DNA of 64,000 nt from Sinotaia quadrata (Eukaryota > Mollusca > Gastropoda > Architaenioglossa > Viviparidae): NCBI GenBank assembly GCA_028829895.1, contig CM054177.1, forward strand, positions 80,177,163 to 80,241,162, read 5' to 3'. Below the pieces are notes generated by a model. It did not search any database and was not told where the DNA came from. It saw only the letters and a program-made list of their open reading frames with translations. This document shows positions 25,735 to 36,366 of the stretch, one piece after another (positions within the stretch are counted from its first letter, which is position 1; each line of letters opens with the position of its first letter). The position numbers and the translations under genes are program-made.

Positions 25735-25885
25735 GGTTCTGTCATTTCACCTAAGGGTTCTGTCATTTCACTGAAGGGTTTGTTATTGCACCTAAGGGAT
25801 CCTGGTATTTCATTGAAGTGATTCTGTCATTTTCCTAAAGGGTAATGTCACTTTCACTGAAGTGGTTCTGTTTTTCAATGAAGTA
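25735..25885. repeat. ~21-26-bp minisatellite, about 6 copies
   Basis: The core is GGGTTCTGTCATTTCACCTAA with many variants. Confidence 0.8.
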
Positions 25886-26231
25886 CACTTCACGCAGCTC
25901 AGACTCTAGCATTTTACAAAATTACGCCTATCTAATTTACCTAAATTGGGTGGAGGGTAAATGTATAAAATCATTATTATTACCTAGACTCAAAAGAATA
26001 GAATTTTGAATATTTTTTCCATCTTGTAGCAGTCAAAGGCCGATATAAGGCTAATGAATTTAATTCAGTACAAGATGTGTGCGGAGTGAACAGTTCGGAA
26101 GATTTATTTATAGGCTACACTTTGTGACTGCTAAACTGCCATGCTTTTTCCTTAAAGTGAATTTCACGTAACTGTCGAAATGTAGTGTCGGCATAATAAA
26201 AATACGAATGTTTGTAACATTCAACTTTTGG

Positions 26232-26233
<2 letters not shown>
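25886..26233. other. Unique sequence, no gene recognised
   Basis: Nothing identifiable. Confidence 0.5.
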
Positions 26234-26327
<94 letters not shown>

Positions 26328-26348
26328 GAATGCGTGTGTGTGTGTGTG
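26234..26348. repeat. (TG)n microsatellite, interrupted
   Basis: Two long TG runs are separated by TC, then TATGTATGTGAATGCG and a short final TG run. Confidence 0.98.
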
Positions 26349-26869
26349 AATTCGACTTGGTGACCTTTTAAAGAATTTTCCTTCTGCGAACAGTACAGTT
26401 TAAAAACTACGTCTTGCATACAGAACTGTTTGATAACACTATGTTTTGCATTTTACGCATTATTTTAAAACAGTACACAGTTTGCAAATTGTACTATTTG
26501 AGACCACTGCATTTTGAGAATGTTTGAATGACTTGTATAAGGTTTTTAAAAACATATATCCGTTGCGAGCAACACAGCACGAGAACGCTACATTCTGGTG
26601 TTGGAGAACATTATCGCTTGCGAAGAAATCACCGCATCCATTTTAACCTCCATTTAGCAGTTCCTTCTGATGTCTGTAGCAACAAACATTAACCTACTGC
26701 CATTAGCTGAGGTCCAACGTTTTGTGGTTGTAAGATTGTTGGGCGTCATCGTTTTCTTTAATGTTGTTGTTTGGCTTCCTCTGGTCCCATCTTATGTAAG
26801 AGAATTCTTTAAATCATTTAAGTTCTAACACTACCGACACGTTCATGATTGGAAATGCAAGCAGTTTTA
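26349..26869. other. Unique sequence, possible 3' untranslated region
   Basis: No ORF. It lies downstream of the minus-strand exon at 27236-27648. A minus-strand ATTAAA (plus TTTAAT at 26757-26762) could be a weak polyadenylation signal, but this is speculative. Confidence 0.3.
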
Positions 26870-27020
26870 CCACAGAGTGTAGTAGGTCTAACCATATATG
26901 CTCACGCGGTATTGACAGGTCTACTGTGATGAAATTTTATATATCACACAGTCTAGTAGGTCTAACCATATATGCTCACGCGATATAAACAGCTCGACTG
27001 TGGAGAAACCTTATATATCA
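26870..27020. repeat. ~74-bp duplication, 2 copies
   Basis: Copies share GTAGGTCTAACCATATATGC, TCACGCG and ATATATCACAC. Confidence 0.88.
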
Positions 27021-27235
27021 CACGATATATGTTTGAAAGCTAATTTCAGGTAAACAAAGTCCATTTGAACATAACTGAGTGATATAAACTTGCGCTCTGA
27101 GTTGTATGTACAATAGAAATACACGAACTGAAGTTATTTATGTACACATTGTTGTAAGTGAGTAACAAAGAAACAAAAACAGAACAGTACTGTACGATTA
27201 ACCATTGTAACAGAACTATAGAAATAAATCCTCTT

Positions 27236-27648
27236 CTATGTCAAGCCTATACTGGTGTATGGACACGCAGTCAAGATCACGCTCAACAACAATATCGTCA
27301 TCACAGCCTGCACCACCAAACAATGCTGTTCTGCACCAATTAGAACCACCCCCACCCATAACAACTGTGCAATCACACTGGCTGTCCTGGACACGTGACC
27401 CTGTATCACGCTGCCGGCCACTGACGACGTGGCGTTCCCCAGAAGTCCTGTTGAATTTTGTGCGTCCAAAAAGTAATCCAATAGCTTTGGACATTCCTTC
27501 AACTCGTGGTCGAGTCCTGGACACGTGACATTGTCTGGGTGGCAGAATGCGTTGCGGATATCATCTGCATTGACCACGTGGCACATCTGGAAGCAGGGTT
27601 TAATGTAATCTCCGTCGTCTTCTGTCAGTCCGTTCTTCATTCCAGGGT
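27236..27648 (-). CDS. Putative terminal exon of a secreted or GPI-anchored Cys-rich protein (partial)
   Basis: The minus-strand frame stays open from about 27670 to a TAG at 27236-27238. I place the exon start at 27648, directly after TTGTTCTTGTTCTGCAG, a good pyrimidine tract plus AG acceptor. This gives a phase-1 intron, and the Met at 27668-27670 would then be intronic. The exon encodes about 137 residues. It has a C-x3-C...C-x5-C...C pattern (KPCFQMC, AFC, VTC, KEC). Three N-glycosylation sequons are present (NVT, NST, NAT). The C-terminus is hydrophobic (about MTILLLSVILTA), like a GPI-attachment signal or one membrane span. GC is clearly above that of the flanks, unlike nearly everything else here. 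I do not recognise the family, and upstream exons were not found in this window. Overlapping open frames on both strands weaken the call, so it is a candidate only. The 31-bp array at 27.8-29.4 kb would lie in the preceding intron. Confidence 0.5.
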
Positions 27649-27821
27649 CTGCAGAACAAGAACATTTCAAGATTTTTTAAAAATGCATCGTTTGTTCTTC
27701 AAAGTAAGTGAACGTGCATGCACTGGAGTCCACAAGTACGTCTGGATTTGGAAAATAGTTTAGAAATCGCATTGTAGGCTGTCATTGATGCGAGACTATG
27801 TTAACGTGTTTACAATAAAAT
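27649..27821. other. Probable intron start region upstream (minus strand) of the exon
   Basis: No coding signal. It contains the pyrimidine tract and acceptor next to 27648. Confidence 0.35.
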
Positions 27822-29365
27822 AGTAATGGAAGAGTTTTACAATAACAAGAAATATTAGGTCAGAGATTTATAATAACAACGAATACAGTGTCAGAGCTTC
27901 ATACTAAAAAACTAAATAGGTGCCAGAGCTTTATAATAAAAACGAAATAAAGTGTCAGAACCTAAAAGAACAATAAATAATATCTCAGAACGTTATAATA
28001 ACAAGAAATAATGTCTCATAGCTTTATAATAATAAAGAACTAAAGTGTCAAAATCTTATTATAAAAAGAAATAATGTCAGCACATTATACTAATAAGGAA
28101 AAAAAGTGTCAGAACCTTTTAATGTCAAGAAATAATATCTCAGAACTTTATAATAACAAGAAATAATATCTCAGAACTTTATAATAACAAGAAATAATAT
28201 CTCAGAACTTTATAATAACAAGAAATAATATCTCAGAACTTTATAATAACAAGAAATAATATCTCAGAACTTTATAATAACAAGAAATAATATCTCAGAA
28301 CTTTATAATAACAAGAAATAATATCTCAGAACTTTATAATAACAAGAAATAATATCTCAGAACTTTATAATAACAAGAAATAATATCTCAGAGCTTTATA
28401 ATAACAAGAAATAATATCTCAGAACTTTATAATAACAAGAAATAATATCTCAGAGCTTTATAATAACAAGAAATAATATCTCAGAACTTTATAATAACAA
28501 GAAATAATATCTCAGAACTTTATAATAACAAGAAATAATATCTCAGAACTTTATAATAACAAGAAATAATATCTCAGAACTTTATAATAACAAGAAATAA
28601 TATCTCAGAACTTTATAATAACAAGAAATAATATCTCAGAACTTTATAATAACAAGAAATAATATCTCAGAACTTTATAATAACAAGAAATAATATCTCA
28701 GAACTTTATAATAACAAGAAATAATATCTCAGAACTTTATAATAACAAGAAATAATATCTCAGAGCTTCCTAATAACATGAAATAATGTTTCTTAACTTT
28801 ATAATAACAAGAAATAATATCTCAGAGCTTTATAATAACAAGAAATAATATCTCAGAACTTTATAATAACAAGAAATAATATCTCAGAACTTTATAATAA
28901 CAAGAAATAATATCCCAGAGCTTCCTAATAACATGAAATAATGTGTCTTAACTTTATAATAACAATAAAATAAAGTTTCAGAGCCATATAACACCAAGAA
29001 ATAATGTGTCTTAACTTTATAATAACAATAAAATAAAGTTTCAGAGCCATATAACACCAAGAAATAGTGTGTCAGTACTTTACAACGATATAAAGTGTCA
29101 GAGCTTTATAATAACACGCAATAAAGTCTGATAGCTTCATAATAATATGGAATAATGTGTTAGAGCTTTATAATAGCAAAGAAATAAAGTGTTAGAATCG
29201 TATAATAACAAGAAATAATGGCTCAAAGCCTTATAATAAGACATAATATATCGTAGCTATACAATAACAAGAAATAATGGCTCAAAGCCTTATAATAAGA
29301 CATAATATATCGTAGCTATACAATAACAAGAAATAATAAGTCATAGCCTTATAATAAGAATGAAA
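27822..29365. repeat. 31-bp minisatellite, roughly 45-50 copies, largest array of the window
   Basis: The unit is AAGAAATAATATCTCAGAAC plus TTTATAATAAC. Copies at about 28115-28760 are almost perfect. Both flanks (27822-28115 and 28960-29365) contain progressively mutated copies, some with a new ~60-bp higher unit (for example 28936-29055 and 29205-29330). No spacers separate the copies, so it is not a CRISPR-like array. Confidence 0.97.
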
Positions 29366-29535
29366 AAATATGCTGCAAGACTCGAAACAGCAGATGCATA
29401 GTGAACTGGTGAATTAATATTAATGACATGAAGATTCAAGAAATAAAGAACAGACCGTTTAAAGAGTGCAACAGTTTACCTTTTGACTTGTCGGACTATA
29501 TATAAAGACGACATGAAGCATCTAGAACATTTCAG
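29366..29535. other. Unique spacer
   Basis: Nothing identifiable. Confidence 0.5.
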
Positions 29536-29745
29536 ATAGAACACCAACAATGGAAACTAGACAAATAGAACACCAACAATGGAAAGTAGACAAATAGAAC
29601 ACCAACAATGGAAACTAGACAAATAGAACACCAACAATGGAAACTAGACAAATAGAACACCAACAATGGAAACTAGACAAATAGAATACCAACAATGGAA
29701 AGTAGACAAATAGAACACCAACAATGGAAACTGGTCAAACAAAAC
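29536..29745. repeat. 29-bp minisatellite, 7 copies
   Basis: The unit is AACACCAACAATGGAAACTA followed by GACAAATAG. It is nearly homogeneous. Confidence 0.96.
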
Positions 29746-30545
29746 ACCAAAAAACCCCTGAACGTGTATCAATTGGATCAGAAAGACAAAATGTAACTGC
29801 CTATCTAATTAAAACATTTACCAGGTAGTTCTCTGATTAGGCTAGGATAAACTGATAATTGTCCATCCTCTTCACAACAGAATGTAACACTATATCAAAC
29901 CTAGACTAAGAGAGGGAACTCTGTTAAATAAGGTACATAAACGCTACTTGATTATCATTCTATTATGAACCCACAAGAGTAACTTTTACTGATTCCACTA
30001 AATACAATTTAATTAATTAGTTATAACATCATCATCACCACCATCATCATCATCGTCGTCGTCGTCATCGCCATCATCATCATTATCTCATCACCATCAT
30101 CAACAAAAACAACTATTATAATTATACTGCTACTACTACGACTACTACTACTAAGAAGTCAATGTAAAATAGAGAAAACATTAAGTAAACAGAATAAAGA
30201 ACAAAATAAAGGAAAATAATACGAAATTCAACCTTGCTCATGGTAGTAATAGCGATAGCGTGGTAATAATAATAAAATTATAATAACAAAGAAAAAAGTG
30301 AAAGAAAATAATAAAACAATTTCCTTATGCAAAATTAAAATAGATAATTTTTTAATAAATAAAAAAAGTGAGATACCAATTATACCATACTGTTGACCCC
30401 TAATTCTACCCCCACCCATTCGTCCACACCCTAATCATCTGAATCCGGCGCGAAAGCAGTGTAAACCAGAACGTCCTATTTAAACTGATTGGTTGGCATC
30501 AACAACAAAATAAGTCATACAGATCACTAGGTAATTGTATCGACA
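29746..30545. other. Unique sequence with triplet tracts
   Basis: Holds interrupted (ATC)n/(GTC)n at 30029-30095 and a (CTA)n run at about 30128-30152. It separates two related arrays. Confidence 0.5.
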
Positions 30546-30690
30546 ATGATAAAAGGCCATTCAGAACACCAACAATCAAAGTGATCTCACAGATCACCAA
30601 TAATGAAAAGAGGTCTCACAGATCACCAGCAATGAAAAGAGGTCTCACAGATCACCAGCAATGAAAACAAGTCAAAGAGAACATCCGCAG
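30546..30690. repeat. ~29-31-bp minisatellite, about 4 copies, related to the 29.5-kb array
   Basis: The unit is CTCACAGATCACCAGCAATG followed by AAAAGAGGT. The first copy reads AGAACACCAACAAT, which matches the 29.5-kb unit. Confidence 0.9.
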
Positions 30691-31139
30691 AGGGAAAAAC
30701 ACCATTCAGAGCACAATCAAAACTAATGGGTTCCAAAGTTTGTATGTGTTAAAATAATTTCACTGTAATTCTGTGCCTATGCTGGCTTCCAAAGGTTTCC
30801 AAACACTTCGAAAAGGGGGATGAACAAATCCTTGAACACCACCACATTTACCCACTGACCACCACTACCTCTATACACTTACCAACTCTGCCAAGTGACC
30901 ACCAACACCAACACTTCTACCCACTGATCACCACTAAAATCGCAAAAATGGAAAGCTCGTATCCAATATAGAATGCATTTCTTACTGAGATTTGTCATCC
31001 TGTTAACCCTTTCTAATGCGAACTGCTTGCATCCAGTAAGCAGTGGATTTCTTGCTTTCATGCTTCCTCCTGTTAACCCCCTTTTAATATGAGCTACTTG
31101 CATCAAATATGCAGTACATCTCTTGCTTGTGTTAACCCT
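30691..31139. repeat. Degenerate repeats (CCACT-rich, then ~74 bp)
   Basis: 30835-30945 repeats CCCACTGACCACCACTA-like segments. 31000-31140 carries about two copies of a ~74-bp unit with GTTAACCC, TTGCATC and TTCTTGCTT. Confidence 0.65.
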
Positions 31140-31330
31140 TTTAAAGAAAGAATACCTTAGTTACTATTGAGCAATTATGTCGTTTGGTGTATTCTGTTCC
31201 AGCCAGAACCTGACATCCAGATAGTATGTGCTCTGTTGTCTCATCCATGGATTTGCAGAGTCTACATTTGGAATCATTTGAAATTTTCATGATTTTCGTT
31301 TTGTGTGAATTATTATTATTATTGTTCATC
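31140..31330 (-). mobile_element. Non-LTR retrotransposon ORF2 C-terminal fragment
   Basis: The minus strand encodes SKCRLCKSMDETTEH followed by ILSGCQVLAGTEYTKRHN. This is a C-x2-C-x8-H-x4-C knuckle followed by the EY..RH motif found at the C-terminus of several invertebrate LINE reverse transcriptases. Only about 60 codons are present. Upstream is a (AAT)n run encoding poly-Asn, and no reverse transcriptase domain lies next to it. It is therefore a truncated or recombined relic. Family placement comes from the motif and not from a search; the clade (for example CR1, L2 or RTE) cannot be decided. Confidence 0.7.
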
Positions 31331-32021
31331 TATATTTGAGGATGAAGTTAATCCTGGAGACCACTCATCATCGATAATCTGTTGACACAGTCTCTATATA
31401 ATGGGGCACTATAGGAATGTTCTCGTTCGCTTGTTGTATTCAAAATAATTTTTTCTTCTTTATTGTTTTCGCTATTAAATATTTTCTGTTATCTTATCCT
31501 ACATTTTAATTAATTTGGAACGACCGTTAAATGGCAATTGACTGAGGGTGAGAATGAATACTGTTAATTAATTAACAGAGAAAGATAAATTTGCCACTTT
31601 CAGAAGCGCGTCAAGTACTACTTGTCGCTATATTAGATATTTAACTGACTCATAAGGCAAGCGGTAGGATTTGATATAGGGACTGAAGAGAGGATTGGGT
31701 TGTTATCAGCATTAAAATTAATTCAATCAAAATTCAAAATTAATAATTCTGTTAATTAATGCTGAAACAGGGTCATTAAAATAACCCCACGTGTGACAGT
31801 GTGACTGAGAACAAGGTTAGTTAATGCATTAATAACTACAACCAATTTTATCATTAGAGAAGCTTAGAAAGGCCGTCCAGTGATGTGAGAGTGATTTCGT
31901 TACTTAAGACTTTTAATATCAGAACTTTGAGTGTATATTAAAGATCAAGGCTGTTTATGTGAGGTCACGAAAGTGAACCACAGATGATGAAATTTTATAA
32001 ACAGACCATTTTAATGAATAC

Positions 32022-32023
<2 letters not shown>
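31331..32023. other. Unique sequence rich in TTAATTAA, with a palindrome
   Basis: A perfect 18-bp palindrome (CTGTTAATTAATTAACAG) lies at 31561-31578. Related TTAATTAATGC pieces occur at 31705-31765 and 31818-31840. No gene recognised. Confidence 0.55.
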
Positions 32024-32067
<44 letters not shown>

Positions 32068-32092
32068 TACACACACACACACGCACACATAT
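32024..32092. repeat. (TC)n then (CA)n microsatellite
   Basis: About 20 TC repeats are followed by a short CA run. Confidence 0.97.
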
Positions 32093-33010
32093 GAAAAGTA
32101 TAACTCACAATTATAATCTATAGATTACATTTAAAGGCTTTCAGTAAGAAAGAAATGAATAGTTAGATACACTTTCTTCTGAGGCCGAATGTAAGCAATG
32201 TATATTATCAATCAAACAGTGAATTATTGTATGCACAAGTAATATTTATTAGTCTGATTGTCAATGCGACAATCTTAACAAATGCTGCTACTAGAGCTCC
32301 TCGCCATGGGTTGCGGTAGTCGTTCGCTGAGGTTGCTGAGCAAAACACCGCCAAGTAAAAAAAAATTAATAATAATAACGAACCGACTTCTACGTCAATA
32401 CGAAAATCTTTTAAACTTTTCTACTGAGACTTACGAGAAAACATTATTCTCGCTCAAACCAAGGGACATCACTGCAATACGTTTTTACCGACTGTTTCAT
32501 GATTCCGCAGTTGTCCGCCCTTTAGAAGAAAATGGGTGCAGGAAAAAATTGATTTTATTTTGAAAAGCGCTTTAGATTTAGATTTTTGCGAAAGATAAAT
32601 AGTACCTGTCCAAACAAAACAAAACAAAAAAAACAACAACAACTGAGAACATATTTATTCACTCCTTCTACTCAACAGCAAGCAATAAAAATAAATAATA
32701 ACACCAATAATAGCTAAGCTACTAACAATAACACTTCTACTACTGTAATTCATCTAGTACCATTACTACTACTATTTGCTGTGGTAGTAATACTAATAAA
32801 ATGCATAAATATAGTATTGAAATTCTCCACCTTTGCATATAAAGCTGGGATCTCCAAAGTGAGTTTCTGTTTTTGGACGAAAAAATGGGCACATCATTTC
32901 CACCTGTCGACAGTAGGTGCTACATGGCTGGACTCGGAACCCGTTGACGTAGTAGGGTATAAGAGCTGCACACAGCCACTCTTTGTAGGCGCGCTGCAAA
33001 CAGATAAGTA
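32093..33010. other. Unique sequence, no gene recognised
   Basis: ORFs at 32282-32563, 32781-33086 and 32793-33029 lack a recognisable domain. A loose (TACTAC)n patch lies at 32705-32800. Confidence 0.45.
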
Positions 33011-33345
33011 CAGGTGTTTTAATCGGCAATGGTCAACCATGGTATTACCAACAGGTCAAGATGGATGTTTAATTGGGAATGGTTAATGGCATTACCAACA
33101 GATAAAGAAAGGTGTTTAATTGGGAATGGTTAATGGCATTACCAACAGATAATAGGTAAATATGGCACTGCTAGCAGTTTAATTGGGTGTTTAATTGGCA
33201 ATGGTCAAACATAGAGCTACCATCAGGAAAAGAGGGGTGCTTAATTGGAAATGGTTAAACATGGCGTAACCAGCAGAGAAACACAGGTGTTTAATCGGCA
33301 ATGATCAATCATGGCGTTACAAACAAACGAATAAAGGAGATTAAT
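33011..33345. repeat. ~48-52-bp minisatellite, about 6-7 copies
   Basis: The core is GGTGTTTAATTGGGAATGGT followed by a variable CAAACATGGCGTTACCAACAG. It belongs to the same family as the arrays on its right. Confidence 0.9.
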
Positions 33346-33645
33346 CTGCCAAACTCTGTGTCACACACAGGCAAGGACAAGTAATCAAAACCAAAGTCAG
33401 TATTACAATTAAACAAGGAACCGTGATTAATGGATATATGTCAAACACTATGTCACAAAGAGGCAAGGACAAGTAATCAGAACCAAACTCAGTGTTACAA
33501 TTAAACAAGGAACCGTGATTAATGGATATATGTCAAACACTGTGTCACAAATAGGCAAGGACAAGTGAACAGTATCAGCCCAAGACAGTTTTACAATGAG
33601 ACTAAGACCCGTGATTAATGGATATCGGTCAAATGTGTGTGATGT
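33346..33645. repeat. ~93-bp minisatellite, 3 copies
   Basis: Copies share GAGGCAAGGACAAGTAATCA, ACAATTAAACAAGGAACCGT and GATTAATGGATATATGTCAA. The TGATTAAT...GTCAAA core links it to the neighbouring arrays. Confidence 0.92.
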
Positions 33646-33665
33646 TAAAGGACTTTCAGTTTGTA

Positions 33666-34085
33666 CAGGGTGTCCGACAATTATCTTTATAACAATTGTT
33701 TCCTATATAAAAAGTCAACCGAGAGATGAAAGAATACTGGAGTTGTCTCATTTTACAGAGAAACTAATTTAGGCTTTCTAAATATCAAGTTTTTAACAAT
33801 TTTTTTCTCATTTTCGCTTTTTTTCAGATCTTCATTTCTGCCCCCCCCCCTCAATTACAATAAATCCACAAGGGGGAACACAGTGGGATGAGAGGTTTAT
33901 TAAAAAAATATGATGCATACATTCAGCGAAGTTTTAGAATTAGTTATAACTTTTATAGTTTTAGAATTAGTTATAACTAAAAATAACTGTGTTGTTCCCT
34001 GTGTCTAACGTTTCTTGATGGGTAATTCTAAGTGTGATAGTAAATATTTCATTGTTGTAAAGATAATTTTCAGTCACCCTTTTTT
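33666..34085. mobile_element. ~420-bp TIR element (MITE-like) inserted in the array family
   Basis: The left end, AGGGTGTCCGACAATTATCT then TTATAACAATTG (33667-33698), matches the reverse complement of the right end, AGGGTGACTGAAAATTATCT then TTACAACAATG (34050-34080). About 26 of 30 positions agree. The interior has no ORF, a C10 run at 33841-33850 and a local duplication around AGAATTAGTTATAACT. Satellite-family sequence lies on both sides. A target duplication is not certain; a TA is possible. It looks like a non-autonomous DNA transposon with ends of the ACAGGGTGTCC kind seen in many invertebrates. Confidence 0.65.
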
Positions 34086-34830
34086 AAAGGGAATCAGTTA
34101 AACTTGATTTTATTGGCATCGGTCAAAATCATAGCTACAAATAGACATGAACTTGTGATTAATTTGCATTGGTCAAAACTCTGGCTTAACATAGCATCTT
34201 GTGATTAATTTGTATCGGACAAAACTCAGTGTTACAAATAGACAAGAAGTTGTGATTAATTTGTATAGGACAAAACTCAGTGTTACAAATAGACAAGAAG
34301 TTGTGATTAATTTGTATCGGTCAAACTCAGTGTTACAAATAGACAAGAAGTTGTGATTAATTTGTATAGGACAAAACTCAGTGTTACAAATAGACAAGAA
34401 GTTGTGATTAATTTGTATCGGTCAAACTCAGTGTTACAAATAGACAAGAAGTTGTGATTAATTTGTATAGGACAAAACTCAGTGTTACAAATAGACAAGA
34501 AGTTGTGATTAATTTGTATCGGTCAAAGTCAGTGTTACGAATAGCAACTTGTGATTAATCGGCATTGGTCAAAACACAGAGTTACAAATTGACAAGAACT
34601 TGCGATTAATTGGTAACGGCGTTACACATAAACGAGAACCTGTGATTAATTCGTACTGATCAAAACACGGTGCTAAATATAGACACGAACTTATGATTAG
34701 TCGTGATCAGCTACACAAGAGTGCGACTGAATCCTATAATAAGATCATGGGATGAATTGCCATCGGTCATATGACTACAAAGACAAGAGTTTAATCGTAG
34801 CCGATCATGCATGCTTTAACCGTACAAGAA
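34086..34830. repeat. ~50-bp minisatellite with dimeric higher-order repeat, about 12 copies
   Basis: The unit is AAGAAGTTGTGATTAATTTG plus a TAT, (A)GGACAAAACTC or CGGTCAAACTC, and CAGTGTTACAAATAGAC. From 34200 to 34530 the two subtypes strictly alternate, giving a ~101-bp dimer that repeats three times. Flanking copies to 34830 are diverged monomers. Confidence 0.94.
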
Positions 34831-35210
34831 GATGACTTTCACCGCAATCGGTTGCGGGACTATAAACATACAAGGACAAGAGCTCAATAGACGCCGATCA
34901 TGCATGCATGCGATAAATTTACAAGAATATATATATATCCACACATACAGAGAGATACAAAAACAACATTTGTTGACATTTTGTCGAGAATCCGAAAGTC
35001 AACGTTTTCCGTAAACTATGCACTCCTTTCTTTTCAAGCTTGTACCGTATTGTATATAATTAAGTACCAGTTGATTATCCACTCGTCATTCATATCTGTG
35101 AACACTGATGATCGTTGTGAGCTCTCATGGCCATGCATTGATACGAGCTAGAACAATTTTTATTTACACACATCTATGATGAAAGCTAGAAGCAGGATAG
35201 AGTCTGTTTG
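34831..35210. other. Unique sequence, no gene recognised
   Basis: Short overlapping ORFs without domains. The left end still shows traces of the array. Confidence 0.45.
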
Positions 35211-35400
35211 ACACTGATTTCAAGGTTGGTGATTAAGAAGTATGTTATGTATGTAAAATACTGATTTCAAGGTTTGTGATTAAGAAGTATGTTTTGTATG
35301 TAAAATACTGATGTCAAGATTGGAGATTAAGAAGTATGTTTTGTATGTAAGATACTGATTTCAAGGTTGGAGGTTAAGAAGTATGCTTTGTAGGTAAAAT
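35211..35400. repeat. ~47-bp minisatellite, 4 copies
   Basis: The unit is ATACTGATTTCAAGGTTGGT followed by GATTAAGAAGTATGTTTTGTA. Confidence 0.94.
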
Positions 35401-35674
35401 ATTGTTTGACTTCATATGTCGATTGCAGGAAGACGTAATATTTGATACAAACAGGGGGGGGGGGGCAACAAACAGCAGGAGCCATGACTTTCCTGAAAAT
35501 ATAGGTCAAATAGCATGCACGGTGCCATAACTGTTATAAGATCAGAATTTTGTGGTCAACTTCCGCTTCTTATTGCTTAGGTTAAAATCTTGTAACTGGC
35601 ATCAGTTATCATCTAATCACTCACATTTAATATTGTTTTAAGACATTTAAAGCATGAAAAAAACTGGAACGCAA
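35401..35674. other. Spacer with a G12 run
   Basis: Twelve consecutive G residues lie at 35454-35465. There is no gene. Confidence 0.6.
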
Positions 35675-35920
35675 AAGTTCTCTAGATGTATATTAAAAGT
35701 TCTCTAGATGTATATTAAAAGTTCTCTAGATGTATATTAAAAGTTCTCTAGATGTATATTAAAAGTTCTCTAGATGTATATTAAAAGTTCTTTAGATGTA
35801 TATTAAAAGTTCTCTAGATGTATATTAAAAGTTCTTTAGATGTATATTAAAAGTTCTCTAGATGTATATTAAAAGTTCTCTAGATGTATATTAAAAGTTC
35901 TCTAGATGTATATTAAAAGA
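35675..35920. repeat. 22-bp minisatellite, 11 copies
   Basis: The unit is AGTTCTCTAGATGTATATTA plus AA. Two copies carry TTTAG in place of TCTAG; otherwise they are identical. Confidence 0.97.
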
Positions 35921-36201
35921 GACATTAATCAGTCTCCATGAACATTTTTCTGTCGAGCACTGTGATCGTCTATGTGATGCGCCCTTCGCTTTTTTATCGA
36001 ATGCTATTGGGGCCAGACCTCAAGAGACAGAGGTTGTCTGCTTTGCAGTGGAAGAAACCTCCACAGAGTGTTTATGTGTGCTCTTTTCATTTCACTGATT
36101 AAAAAAACAACCCTTGACAACCCTAATAGAGTTATAGCATTATTATGAAAGAAAGACAGTTAAAACATATTGAGCACTGATGAGGTGTCTAGCGACAGTG
36201 T
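35921..36201. other. Unique spacer
   Basis: Nothing identifiable. Confidence 0.5.
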
Positions 36202-36366
36202 CGTCTGCTCCAAATACATGTACAAGCATAGCAGTTTAACTTGGAAAAAGAAAGTCGTCTGCTCCAAATACATGTACAAGCATAGCAGTTTAACTTGGAA
36301 AAAGAAAGTCGTCTGCTCCAAATACATGTACAAGCATAGCAGTTTAACTTGGATAAAGAAAGCCGT
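36202..36366. repeat. 54-bp minisatellite, 3 copies
   Basis: The unit starts GTCGTCTGCTCCAAATACAT and ends CTTGGAAAAAGAAA. It is a multiple of 3, so an ORF runs through it. That ORF is not supported as a gene. Confidence 0.96.

Noticed and set aside
27238..27763. Plus-strand ORFs opposite the candidate exon
   Set aside because: Proline/serine-rich with no domain. The minus strand has the acceptor, sequons and cysteine pattern, so the plus frames are treated as shadows.
27822..29365. CRISPR-like array
   Set aside because: Repeats are directly adjacent with no unique spacers, and the genome is eukaryotic.
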